From NCBI RefSeq assembly GCF_011059185.1, contig NZ_JAALFE010000003.1, forward strand, positions 186,001 to 250,000: a DNA stretch of 64,000 bases. Direction: 5' to 3'. The notes below the pieces were generated by a model. The model searched no databases. It was not told where the DNA came from and saw nothing but the letters and a program-made list of their open reading frames with translations. The stretch comes from Paragemmobacter kunshanensis (GTDB lineage: Bacteria > Pseudomonadota > Alphaproteobacteria > Rhodobacterales > Rhodobacteraceae). The position numbers and the translations under genes were made by a program. This document shows, in pieces, positions 25,298 to 35,269 of this stretch (its first letter is position 1; every line of letters begins with the position of its first letter).

Positions 25298-25348
25298 AGC
25301 GTTGCGGGGGGCGGGGCAGGCTGGGCGTGTTCAAGGCAGGAGGGGCGC

Positions 25349-25831
25349 ATGACACCGGAGCGGCTGGCGATCGAGATGGGGCTGGATATCCCCGACTTTG
25401 ACGCGATGGGGTATTACGGGGCGGATTACGGGACGATGAAGCCCTGGCACAGGGTAGGCAGCCTGCTGTTCCTGTCGGGCCATGTGGCGCAGGTGGGGAC
25501 GGAGATCACGCACAAGGGGCGGCTGGGGGATGGGCTTTCGACCGAGGACGGCTATCAGGCGGCGCGGCGGACGGGGTTGAACGTGCTGGGGGGCATAAGG
25601 CAGGCGGTGGGGTCGCTGGACAAGGTGCGCGGCATCGTGCGGACGCTGAATTTCGTGGTCTGCACGCCGGATTATGAGGATGTCCACAAGGTTTCCTCCG
25701 GGCTGTCGGACCTGTTCGTGGAGGTGTTCGGGCGCGAGCGGGGGCTTGGGGGCCGCGCGACCATCGGGGTGATGGCGCTGGCGGGGGGCGTGTGCTTCGA
25801 GACCTGGGCCACGGTGGAGGTGGAGGATTAG
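25349..25831 (+). CDS. RidA/YjgF family protein, paralogue 1
   Basis: 160 residues. RidA proteins are trimeric enamine/imine deaminases protecting PLP enzymes from 2-aminoacrylate; several subfamilies lack the key Arg and have other roles. Seen: [55 protein letters not shown] and [23 protein letters not shown]. The Arg preceding ATIGV matches the catalytic Arg position. Four-base overlap of its stop with the convergent pterin dehydratase gene. Confidence 0.83.
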   Translation: MTPERLAIEMGLDIPDFDAMGYYGADYGTMKPWHRVGSLLFLSGHVAQVGTEITHKGRLGDGLSTEDGYQAARRTGLNVLGGIRQAVGSLDKVRGIVRTLNFVVCTPDYEDVHKVSSGLSDLFVEVFGRERGLGGRATIGVMALAGGVCFETWATVEVED

Positions 25832-26121
25832 TCGTAGGCGAGCTGGTCCATCTTGCGGGCAAGCTTCACGTCCATGTCGGTGAGGCCGTGGGTGTCATGC
25901 GTGGTGAGGGTGACGGTGACGGTCTTGTAGACATTGGACCAGTCGGGGTGGTGGTTCCACTTTTCGGCCCAGAGCGCGGCGCGGGTCATGAAGCCGAAGG
26001 CTTCGATGAAATTGGCGAAGGTGAAGACCTTGGCGATGGCGCGGCCACCTTCGATGACGATCCAGCCTGCCGCGGTGAGGGGGGCGAGGTCGGCTTCGGT
26101 GACGGGGTGGTAGTCGGGCAT
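25828..26121 (-). CDS. phhB: 4a-hydroxytetrahydrobiopterin dehydratase
   Basis: 97 residues from ATG 26121; in-frame sequence further upstream lies in the palindromic repeats. Pterin-4a-carbinolamine dehydratase recycles the cofactor after aromatic amino acid hydroxylase turnover. The signature [20 protein letters not shown] carries the paired His residues; [27 protein letters not shown] is the expected helix. No phenylalanine hydroxylase is in the window, so the substrate link is by family only. Confidence 0.9.
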   Translation of the reverse strand: MPDYHPVTEADLAPLTAAGWIVIEGGRAIAKVFTFANFIEAFGFMTRAALWAEKWNHHPDWSNVYKTVTVTLTTHDTHGLTDMDVKLARKMDQLAYD

Positions 26122-26142
26122 GGCGGTCCTTTCGCGGGGGAC

Positions 26143-26261
26143 GATTCTTCTGCGAAAAATCGGGAGACGAAATTTCTGCGAAATTTCTGGGGTTCGAGCG
26201 GTGGCCGGTGGGGGCGCATGGCGCAAGGCCATTGGGATCAGGGTTTTTCGCAGAAGAATCC
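26143..26261. repeat. TTCTGC/GCAGAA palindrome cluster, locus 1
   Basis: Three palindromic units: GATTCTTCTGCGAAAAATC (26143-26161), GAAATTTCTGCGAAATTTC (26169-26187) and, inverted, one at 26241-26261 (TTTTTCGCAGAAGAATCC core). Lies between the pterin dehydratase start and the end of the COG3146 gene. Same family as the loci at 39646, 41844, 48238 and 58842. Confidence 0.75.
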
Positions 26262-26288
26262 TGATCGGCGGCCCCGTCAAGCGCGCGG

Positions 26289-27461
26289 TCAGTCTTCGGC
26301 GGTGACGCGCCGGAAGGGGCCATAGGCGGTGAGGACCTCGATCTCTTCATCCACGGCACGGCGTTCGGCGCGCAGATACTGGGCGACGGCGTCGCGCAGG
26401 CCCGGATCGGTGATGTAGTGCAGGGAATGGACGGGCGTGGGCAGGTAGCCGCGCGCGAGCTTGTGTTCGCCCTGGGCGCCGGCCTCGACCCGGGCGAGGC
26501 CATGGGCGATGGCCCAGTCGATGGCCTGATAGTAGCAGAGTTCGAAATGCAGGCAGGGGTGATCTTCGAGGCAGCCCCAGTAGCGGCCATAAAGCGTGTC
26601 GCGCCCGATGAAGTTGAGCGCACCTGCGACGGGGGTGCCGTCGGGCCGTTCGGCAAGGACGAGGAGCATGTCGCGGCGCAGGGTTTCATGGGCGAGGGTG
26701 AAGAAGCGGCGGGTGAGGTAGGGGGTGCCCCATTTGCGCGCCCCCGTGTCCTGGTAGAATTGCCAGAAGGCATCCCAGTGGTGCGGCTGGATGTCGTCGC
26801 CTGTAAGCGCGCGGATCGTGAGGCCGGAGGCGCGGGCGGTTTCGCGTTCCTTGCGGATCATCTTGCGCTTGCGCGAGGAGAGATCGGCCAGGAAATCATC
26901 GAAGCTGGTGTAGCCGCGGTTTTCCCAGTGGAATTGCTGGGTGACGCGGTGGAGGAGGCCGTGGCGGGGGGCCAGCGTTTCGGCCTCTTCCCCGGTGCAG
27001 AAGGTGATGTGGAGCGAGGAGAGGCGGTTCGTGCGGGCGAGGTGGATGGCGGCATCGACCAGGGCGTCGCGGGCATGGGGGGCGTCGGGGGCGGCGAGGA
27101 AGCGGCGGCCGGTGGCGGGGGTGAAGGGGACGGCGATCTGGAGTTTGGGGTAGTAGCGTCCGCCCGCGCGTTCATAGGCCTGCGCCCAGCCATGATCGAA
27201 GATGTATTCGCCCTGCGAATGGGATTTCACATAGAGCGGCGTCGCGGCAAGGAGGCGCGTGTCGTCGCGCAGGACGAGGGGGCGGGGCGACCAGCCGGAG
27301 CCGGTGCCGGTGGAGCCGGAGGCATCGAGGGCGGAGAGGAAGCGGTGGGTGGTGAAGGGGTCGATGGGGCGGGTGCCACCCGTGGCTTCGGGGCAGGCCA
27401 GCGCATCCCAATCGGCGGGGGCGATCTGGTCGAGGCTGTCGAGGAGATCGGTTCTGGTCAT
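26289..27461 (-). CDS. COG3146 FemAB/GNAT-like protein (DUF482)
   Basis: 390 residues from ATG 27461. Family members (PF04339, called peptidogalycan biosynthesis proteins) have two GNAT folds in tandem. Seen: an N-terminal [60 protein letters not shown] (long conserved block, about 90-135), [29 protein letters not shown] and a C-terminal [21 protein letters not shown]. Biochemical role unproven. Downstream of gdpD in what looks like a ridA-gdpD-COG3146 unit, interrupted by a GC hairpin. Confidence 0.85.
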   Translation of the reverse strand: MTRTDLLDSLDQIAPADWDALACPEATGGTRPIDPFTTHRFLSALDASGSTGTGSGWSPRPLVLRDDTRLLAATPLYVKSHSQGEYIFDHGWAQAYERAGGRYYPKLQIAVPFTPATGRRFLAAPDAPHARDALVDAAIHLARTNRLSSLHITFCTGEEAETLAPRHGLLHRVTQQFHWENRGYTSFDDFLADLSSRKRKMIRKERETARASGLTIRALTGDDIQPHHWDAFWQFYQDTGARKWGTPYLTRRFFTLAHETLRRDMLLVLAERPDGTPVAGALNFIGRDTLYGRYWGCLEDHPCLHFELCYYQAIDWAIAHGLARVEAGAQGEHKLARGYLPTPVHSLHYITDPGLRDAVAQYLRAERRAVDEEIEVLTAYGPFRRVTAED

Positions 27462-27488
27462 GCCCGGCTGTCGGTCTTTCTGGCGAGG

Positions 27489-27512
27489 CCGGGGGGCCAT
27501 CCGGCCCCCCGG
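27489..27512 (-). other. GC-rich hairpin between gdpD-like and COG3146 genes
   Basis: 10-bp stem CCGGGGGGCC (27489-27498) / GGCCCCCCGG (27503-27512), ATCC loop, followed on the plus strand by ACCCCCCGGAGG. No T tract on the minus strand. It may attenuate read-through or mark a processing site. Confidence 0.4.
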
Positions 27513-27576
27513 ACCCCCCGGAGGTTGGTCCTGGATCCTGTCGGTCAGCGCGAAGGTGGGGTGGCTGCGGCGGGCG

Positions 27577-28347
27577 TCAAGCGGGATGGGCGGCGGGGTA
27601 GCGTTCGAAGGTGATGTTCTGGGCGATGCGGCGGGCCTTTGCCTCATCCTCGGGGGATTTGATCGTCCAGCAGAGGATGGCGGCGCCCTGCGCGGCGAGG
27701 TCGGCCACCCGGGGGCGGGCGAGATCGGTATGTTCGTGGGAGATGAAGGAGGACTGCGTCCGGTCATAATCGGGGATGGGGCGGAGGCGGTCGCAGGTTT
27801 CGGGCGGCAGGGGGTGCCAGTCGGCGGGATCATAGGCCGAGGTGGTGAGGCCGCGCGGAAGGCCGGGGGCGAGGGTCGCCATGCGGGCCATGCAGGCGGG
27901 GTTGAAGGACATGAGCGCGACGGGGCCGTCATAGCCCGCGAGGGCGCGGGCTGTCGCCTCTTCGAGGCGGCCATCGGTTTCGGCCATGCGGAGGGTCTGA
28001 TCCTTGAGTTCGATCAGCAGCGGTGCGCGGCCTGCGACGAGGGTGAGGATTTCCGCAAGGCTGGGGATGCATTCATCGCCGCCCTTGAGCGGGATTTCCG
28101 CCAGTTCGGCGGCGGTGAGGTCGCAGAGCCAGCCGTCGCGCCCTGTCAGCCGTTCCAGCCGTTCGTCATGGAAGACCATGGGCACGCCGTCGCGCGAGAG
28201 TTGCAGGTCGATCTCGATCGCGTAGCCCGCCGCGATGGCCGCCCGGATGGCGGCGCGGCTGTTTTCGGGGCGGCCCTGCGTGACGTCATGCAGCGCCCGG
28301 TGGGCGATGGGCTGGCGCAGGAAGGCGGGGGGCAGGGGCACGCGCAT
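27577..28347 (-). CDS. Glycerophosphodiester phosphodiesterase
   Basis: 256 residues, GDPD TIM barrel. It hydrolyses deacylated phospholipids to sn-glycerol 3-phosphate and an alcohol. Catalytic features: IAHRALHDVTQGRPENSRAA (His14..Glu28-Asn), EIDLQLSRDGVPMVFHDERLERLTGR (Glu-Asp metal ligands and second His) and LIELKD. No signal peptide, so cytoplasmic like UgpQ. Six bases separate it from the upstream RidA gene. Confidence 0.9.
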   Translation of the reverse strand: MRVPLPPAFLRQPIAHRALHDVTQGRPENSRAAIRAAIAAGYAIEIDLQLSRDGVPMVFHDERLERLTGRDGWLCDLTAAELAEIPLKGGDECIPSLAEILTLVAGRAPLLIELKDQTLRMAETDGRLEEATARALAGYDGPVALMSFNPACMARMATLAPGLPRGLTTSAYDPADWHPLPPETCDRLRPIPDYDRTQSSFISHEHTDLARPRVADLAAQGAAILCWTIKSPEDEAKARRIAQNITFERYPAAHPA

Positions 28348-28353
28348 GGCAGG

Positions 28354-28812
28354 TCAGCGGATTTCGAAGATGCCTTCGATTTCCACCGCGACGCCGAGCG
28401 GCAGCGAGGCCGCCGAGACGGCGGAGCGGGCGTGGCGGCCCGCATCCCCCAGCGCCGCGACGAGGAAATCGGAGGCGCCGTTGATCACCTTGGGCTGATC
28501 GGTGAAATCGGGGGTGGAATTGACGAAGCCCACCAGTTTCACCGCGCGCACAAGGCGCGAGAGATCGCCGCCACAGGCCTTTCTGACCTGGGCGAGCAGG
28601 GAGATGGCGCAGGATTTCGCGGCCTCGGCCCCCTGTTCCACGGTCATGTCATCGCCAAGGCGGCCCTTGGTCAGGCCCGCCGCCGTCTGGCTGATCTGGC
28701 CCGAGACATGGACGAGGTTGCCCACCACGACGAAGGGGACGTAATTCGCCGCAGGGGCGGGGGCGTCGGGCAGGGTGACGCCGAGTTCGGCGAGGCGGGC
28801 TTCGATGGACAT
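28354..28812 (-). CDS. RidA/YjgF family protein, paralogue 2
   Basis: 152 residues. Same fold as the gene at 25349 but a different subfamily (YabJ-like long form): VVVGNLVHVSGQISQTAAGLTKGRLGDDMTVEQGAEAAK, VKLVGFVNSTPDFTDQPKVINGASDFL and ARSAVSAASLPLGVAVEIEGIFEI with the Arg before SAVSA. First gene of the RidA-GDPD pair (six-base gap), an arrangement I recall as common in Rhodobacterales. The physiological partner is unknown. Confidence 0.83.
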   Translation of the reverse strand: MSIEARLAELGVTLPDAPAPAANYVPFVVVGNLVHVSGQISQTAAGLTKGRLGDDMTVEQGAEAAKSCAISLLAQVRKACGGDLSRLVRAVKLVGFVNSTPDFTDQPKVINGASDFLVAALGDAGRHARSAVSAASLPLGVAVEIEGIFEIR

Positions 28813-28889
28813 GGGAACCTCCGGTCGTGATCGGGCGGAGGCTAGCCGGGGGCGGCGCGGGCGGCAAGGCGGGATGCGACGCTTTGCGA

Positions 28890-30190
28890 TCAGGATTCGC
28901 GGAAGGCGTGGCGGAAATAGTCGGTGAAGGGTTGCAGCAGATAGGCCATGGGCGTGCGCGCGCCGGTGCGGATGAAGGCCTCGACCGGCATGCCGGGCAG
29001 GAGGGCCTGATCGCCCAGCTTGGCGATTTCGGCGGGGGGGAGGGTGATTTCGGCGCGGAAGAAGGGCGGGCCGCCGGCCGGATCGGTGAGGGCATCGGCC
29101 GAGAGCAGGGCGATGGTGCCGAAGAGTTCCGGCGCCTCGCGCTGGGGCAGGGCGGAGAAGACGAGGCGGACGGGCTGGCCGATGGCGACCTCGTCGATAT
29201 GGACGGGGGCGATGCGGGCGGCGATGACCAGCGGGCGATCCTGCGGGATGAGGAAGAGGATCGGATCGGCCGGGCGGATGACGGCGCGCGGGGTGGTGAC
29301 GGCAAGGCCGAGGACGGTGCCCGAGACCGGGGCGCGGATGTCGAGCCGGGCGAGGCGTTCGGCAAGCGCGCCGAGCCGTTCGGCGAGTTCGCGTTCGCCG
29401 GGGCCCAACTCGCGCAGTTCGGTGGTGGCCTCTTCCCGGCGCTGGGCGGCGAGGCGGAGGGTTTCGAGGTCGATCTCGGTCATGCGGCCTTCGGATTGGG
29501 CGCGCAGGGCGGTGAGTTCGCCGAGACGGCCCTGAAGCCCCGCCTCTTCGCGGCGGAGCGCCAGCACGCGGGCGGCCTGGGCGAGGCCCTTGTCGAGCAG
29601 GGATTGCTGATCGGCGAGTTCGCCGCGGATCAGGTCGATCTGGGCGGTGAGGGCCACGGTCTGCGCGTCGATGCCTTCGATCTGGGAGGCGATCTGGGAT
29701 TGGCGGCGGGCGAGCTGATCGGCCTGGCGGGCGAGGGTTTCGCGGCGGGCGTCGAAGAGGCGGCGTTGGCCTTCGATCTGTTCGGCGACATCGGGGCGGG
29801 TGTCGGCGAGGGCCAGCAGATCGGCGGGGAAATCGGGGGCGGGGGCATCGTCGCGTTCGGCTTCGAGCCGGGCGCGGCGGGCGCGGGTTTCGTGAAGCTG
29901 GGCTTCGGTGATGCTGTGTTCCGAGGTCAGCAGGCTGCCGTCGAGCGAGAGCAGCAGATCGCCCGCCTGCACGGGCTGGCCTTCGCGGACCGCAATGGTG
30001 GCGACGACGCCGCCATCGGGATGCTGGACGATCTGGCGGTTCTGGTCGACCTGGATCTGGCCGGGGGCGATCACCGCGCCGTCAAGTTCGGTGCCCATGC
30101 CCCAGAGGCCCAGCACGGCGAAGAGCACGAGCAGGGTGGCGAGGCCCGCGCGGATATGGCGGCGGGGCGAGAGATCGGGGCCGTCGTTCA

Positions 30191-30191
<1 letters not shown>
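28890..30191 (-). CDS. HlyD-family type I secretion periplasmic adaptor
   Basis: 433 residues from ATG 30191, whose A is shared with the stop of the upstream ABC gene (TGATG). Membrane-fusion protein: short cytosolic N-terminus, one TM helix (about 15-35, RAGLATLLVLFAVLGLWG), biotinyl-lipoyl halves (QHPDGGVVATIAVREGQPVQAGDLLLSLDG and LDIRAPVSGTVLGLAV), and between them a long alpha-helical hairpin (about 80-280) rich in Glu/Arg/Leu. PrsE/PrtE type. It bridges the ABC transporter and a TolC-like channel, which is not encoded here. Confidence 0.88.
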
Positions 30192-31927
<1,736 letters not shown>

Positions 31928-32234
31928 GGGCTGCGCCTTTCCTTGACCAGACACTCGTTCCCCCGGGCGAAACAGGCCCGGCCGCGCGGCTATAGCATGG
32001 GGCATGAAGCCCCGCCACGGGGAACTGCGCGGAATGCATCCGATCCTGTCCTTGCCACGTAAGGGATGGGGTGCGCCCGGCCCAAAGCATGGCAAGTTTC
32101 CGCAAGACGTGATCCTGGCGACACGGTCGGGCGGTTGTCATGGGGGGCGGGGCAGCTTATGGCTGGGTCTGGCGCTGGTTTCGGACATGGGGGACGGCAG
32201 GGTGGTGATGGTGACTGGCAGGACGAGCCCGAAG

Positions 32235-32981
32235 ATGCGGACGGGACTGTCGGCCTGCCTTGCGGGGCTTCTGCTGGTGGCCTGCGGGCCTGCGCCCATC
32301 GCTTCGGGGATCAACGATCCGAATGAGGCGCGCAACCGCGAGATCCATGCGTTCAACCGGGGCGTGGACCGCGCTCTGCTGCGGCCGACGGCCAATGCCT
32401 ATAGCAGCGTCCTGCCCGAGCCGGTGGAGCAGGGCATTTCCAATTTCGCCACGAACCTGGATGCGCCGGGCGATGTGGTGAACAACATCCTGCAGTTGCG
32501 GCTGGGCCGCGCGGCGGAGAACACGCTGCGCTTTGCGATCAATTCCACCATCGGGATCGGCGGGCTGTTCGATCCGGCCACGGCCATGGGCGTGGCGGGC
32601 GATCCCACCGATTTTGGCGAGACGCTGCATGTCTGGGGCGTGCCCGAGGGGCAATACTCCGAAGTGCCCTTCATGGGGCCGACCACGGACCGCGATCTGG
32701 TGGGGGTGATCGTGGATGTGGTGACGAACCCGGTGCGGCTGGCCCTGCCGGAGCCGGAATCCTATTACGCGACGGGCACGAAGCTTGCCTCGCGGTTGAG
32801 TGATCGGGCGCGCTATGGCGACACGGTCGATTCCATCCTATACGAAAGCGCGGACAGCTACGCGCAGACGCGCCTTCTGTATCTGCAGAACCGCCGCTTT
32901 GCCCTGGGCGGGGCTGCGGGCGATGCGGAGGGCGGATTTGAAGACCCCTATGCCGATTTCGAGGATCCCTATGCGGAATGA
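32235..32981 (+). CDS. mlaA: MlaA (VacJ) family outer-membrane lipoprotein
   Basis: 248 residues from ATG 32235 (AGGA 11 bases upstream); an in-frame ATG at 32208 would add nine residues. Lipoprotein signal MRTGLSACLAGLLLVAC with the lipid-modified Cys at about 17. MlaA removes mislocalised phospholipid from the outer leaflet and passes it to MlaC. Family core: NDPNEARNREIHAFNRGVDRALLRP, LDAPGDVVNNILQLRLGRAAENTLRFAINSTIGIGGLFDPA, DFGETLHVWGVPEGQY. Ends with an acidic FEDPYADFEDPYAE repeat. Overlaps mlaC by 11 bases. Confidence 0.9.
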   Translation: MRTGLSACLAGLLLVACGPAPIASGINDPNEARNREIHAFNRGVDRALLRPTANAYSSVLPEPVEQGISNFATNLDAPGDVVNNILQLRLGRAAENTLRFAINSTIGIGGLFDPATAMGVAGDPTDFGETLHVWGVPEGQYSEVPFMGPTTDRDLVGVIVDVVTNPVRLALPEPESYYATGTKLASRLSDRARYGDTVDSILYESADSYAQTRLLYLQNRRFALGGAAGDAEGGFEDPYADFEDPYAE

Positions 32982-33588
32982 CACCAGTTCGTCCCGGCTG
33001 ACGCGCCGGGGATTCACCTCTATCGCGCTGGCCGCCTCGGCGGCCTTCGGGATGCCGCTGCCCGTCTTTGCGCTGACGGTGGACGATGCGCGGGGGCTGA
33101 TCGACAAGGCGGTGGCGGATGTGAACCGCATCATCGGTTCGGGCAAATCCGAAAGCGCCATGTTCGGCGATTTCGAACGGGTCTTCGTGAAATATGCCGA
33201 TGTGCCGGTGATCGCGCGGTCGGCGCTGGGGCCGGCGGCGCGGCAGGCGAGCAATGCGCAACTGTCGGCCTTCACCAAGGCCTATCAGGGCTATCTGAGC
33301 CGCAAATACGGCCGCCGCTTCCGCGAATTCATCGGCGGGCGGATCGAGGTGACGGATGCGCGCCCGATCAAGAGCTATTTCGAGGTGATCTCGGTCGCCT
33401 ATCTGCAGGGCGAGGCGCCCTTCGACCTGCGCTGGCATGTGTCGGACAAATCGGGGCGGAACCTGTTCTTCAACATCATCATCGAGGGGGTCAACATGCT
33501 GGCCTCGGAGCGGACGGAGATCGGCGCGCTGCTGGACAAGAACCGGGGCGACATCGACGCGCTGGTGGCGCAGTTGAAGACGATCTGA
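32971..33588 (+). CDS. mlaC: MlaC family phospholipid-binding periplasmic protein
   Basis: 205 residues from ATG 32971, with GAGG six bases upstream and lying inside the end of mlaA. The N terminus SRLTRRGFTSIALAASAAFGMPLPVFA looks like a Tat signal (R-R-G-F) rather than a Sec signal. Mature part shows the MlaC/Ttg2D pattern: ARGLIDKAVADVNRII, FVKYADVPVIARSALGPAAR, AYQGYLSRKYGRRF and YDVRWHV-type strand (FDLRWHVSDKSG). It ferries lipid between MlaA and the inner-membrane MlaFEDB complex, which is not in the window. Confidence 0.88.
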   Translation: MRNDTSSSRLTRRGFTSIALAASAAFGMPLPVFALTVDDARGLIDKAVADVNRIIGSGKSESAMFGDFERVFVKYADVPVIARSALGPAARQASNAQLSAFTKAYQGYLSRKYGRRFREFIGGRIEVTDARPIKSYFEVISVAYLQGEAPFDLRWHVSDKSGRNLFFNIIIEGVNMLASERTEIGALLDKNRGDIDALVAQLKTI

Positions 33589-33612
33589 CCTGCGGTCGGT
33601 CCGGTTATGCTG

Positions 33613-33642
33613 AACCCGTCGGGGCAACCCGGCGGGTTTTTT
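33613..33642 (+). terminator. Strong rho-independent terminator of mlaA-mlaC
   Basis: 11-bp stem AACCCGTCGGG (33613-33623) / CCCGGCGGGTT (33628-33638) with one G-T wobble, GCAA tetraloop, then a run of T. 25 bases after the mlaC stop. Confidence 0.9.
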
Positions 33643-33719
33643 CGTGCCGCATGTCGGAAAGGGGCCAGACGGGCGGTGGCGGCGGGCGAGGATGGGGCCT
33701 GAGCGAGCGGGAGGCGGCC

Positions 33720-35255
33720 ATGGCAGAGACGGAGCGTCGGGGCGGGCGGCGCGGGGGGCGCGCGCGGCAGGAGGCGGGGGCTGCGGGCTGGGGCGCGCTG
33801 CGGCATGGGCTGGCGGGGCAGGGGGCCTTTTCCGAGGACGCGATCGCCGCGATGCATGACACCGCGCTGCGGGTGCTGGAAGAGCTTGGCATGCGGGTGC
33901 TGCTGGACGAGGCGCGGGCGATCCTGCGCGCGGGCGGGGCGCTGGTGGATGAGGACAGCCGGATGGTGCGGATCGGGCGCGACATGGTGGCCGAGGCGCT
34001 GCGCGTGGCGCCCCGGTCGATCCGGCTGCGGGCGGCGGATCCAGCGCATGAGCGGATCTTCGAGCCGGGGGCGATGCTGTTCATGGCGGGATCGGGCTGC
34101 CCCAACGTGACCGACCGGCAGCGCGGGCGGCGGGCCGGATCGCGGGAAAGCTATCGCGAGACGCTGCGGCTGCAGCAATCCTTTGACGTGATCCACATGC
34201 ACGGGCCTTCGGCGGAACCGCAGGACGTGCCGCCGCCTCTGCGCCATTACGCGCTGATGGAGGACCAGCTGGCGAATGGGTCGAAGCCGCTGTTCGTCTA
34301 TGCGCGGGGGCGGGGGCAGGTGGAGGAGGCGTTCGAGATGATCCGGCTGGCGCGGGGGCTGGACGCGGCGGGGTTCCGTGACGGGGTGTGGGCCACGACG
34401 GTGATCAACACCAATTCGCCGCGCCAGATCGACGTGCCGATGGCGCGGGGGATCATTGATTTCGCGCGGGCGGGGCAGTTGTCGTTGATCACGCCCTTCT
34501 GCCTGGCCGGGGCGATGGCGCCGGTGACGGTGGCGGGGGCGCTGGTCCTGCAGCATGCCGAGGCGCTGGCGGGGATCGTGCTGGCGCAGATGGCGGCGCC
34601 CGGGGCGCCGGTTGCCTATGGCGGGTTTTCGTCGAATGTGGATCTGAAGAGCGGCGCGCCCGCCTTTGGCACGCCGGAACATATCCGGGCCAATCTGGGA
34701 TCGGGGCAATTGGCGCGGTTCATCGGCCTGCCCTGGCGGTCGGCGACGGGGGCCGCGTCGAACGTGGCGGATGCGCAGGGGGCCACCGAGACGGCGATGG
34801 CGCTGTGGGGGGCCGTGCTGGCGCAGGCGACGGTGACGGTGCATGCCGCGGGCTGGCTGGAAGGGGGGCTGACCTTCGGCTACGAGAAGTTCATCTGCGA
34901 TCTGGAGGCCCTGCAGGTGATGGCCGATCTGGCACGGCCCGCGCCCGAGGATCAGGCGGCGCTGGCCTTCGACGCGATTGCCGAGGTGCCGCCGGGCGGG
35001 CATTTCTTTGCTGCCGCGCATACGATGGAGCGGTATCGGACCGCCTTCTATGCGCCGCTGGTGGCGGATCTGTCGAACCACGGAACCTGGCTGGAGGCGG
35101 GGGCGCAGACCGCCGATGCGCGGGCGACGGCGATCTGGCAGCAGGTGCTGGCGGATTTCACGCCGCCGCGCGCCTGTGACGGGGCGGCGGGGCGGCTGTC
35201 GCGCTGGGTGGCGGACAGGCGGCAGGCCGGGGGCATGCCGCCCGAGGAACAATAG
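33720..35255 (+). CDS. Trimethylamine methyltransferase (MttB) superfamily protein, non-pyrrolysine
   Basis: 511 residues from ATG 33720 (GGGAGG six bases upstream; the 33651 ATG adds a low-complexity Gly/Arg stretch). MttB-superfamily enzymes transfer a methyl group from quaternary amines (glycine betaine, carnitine, proline betaine) to a corrinoid protein. The reading frame has no internal TAG, so no pyrrolysine. Seen: MHDTALRVLEELGMRVL, FMAGSGCPNVTDRQRG, HMHGPSAEPQDVP, TVINTNSPRQIDVPMARGI, ITPFCLAGAMAPVTVAGAL and AGWLEGGLTFGYEKFICDLE. No corrinoid protein gene is adjacent. Follows the mla terminator, so independently transcribed. Confidence 0.85.
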   Translation: MAETERRGGRRGGRARQEAGAAGWGALRHGLAGQGAFSEDAIAAMHDTALRVLEELGMRVLLDEARAILRAGGALVDEDSRMVRIGRDMVAEALRVAPRSIRLRAADPAHERIFEPGAMLFMAGSGCPNVTDRQRGRRAGSRESYRETLRLQQSFDVIHMHGPSAEPQDVPPPLRHYALMEDQLANGSKPLFVYARGRGQVEEAFEMIRLARGLDAAGFRDGVWATTVINTNSPRQIDVPMARGIIDFARAGQLSLITPFCLAGAMAPVTVAGALVLQHAEALAGIVLAQMAAPGAPVAYGGFSSNVDLKSGAPAFGTPEHIRANLGSGQLARFIGLPWRSATGAASNVADAQGATETAMALWGAVLAQATVTVHAAGWLEGGLTFGYEKFICDLEALQVMADLARPAPEDQAALAFDAIAEVPPGGHFFAAAHTMERYRTAFYAPLVADLSNHGTWLEAGAQTADARATAIWQQVLADFTPPRACDGAAGRLSRWVADRRQAGGMPPEEQ

Positions 35256-35269
35256 CCGGTCGGCCCGGA

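Noticed and set aside
33720-35255. Pyrrolysine-containing trimethylamine methyltransferase
   Set aside because: No in-frame TAG codon is read through; the gene belongs to the non-Pyl part of the MttB superfamily.
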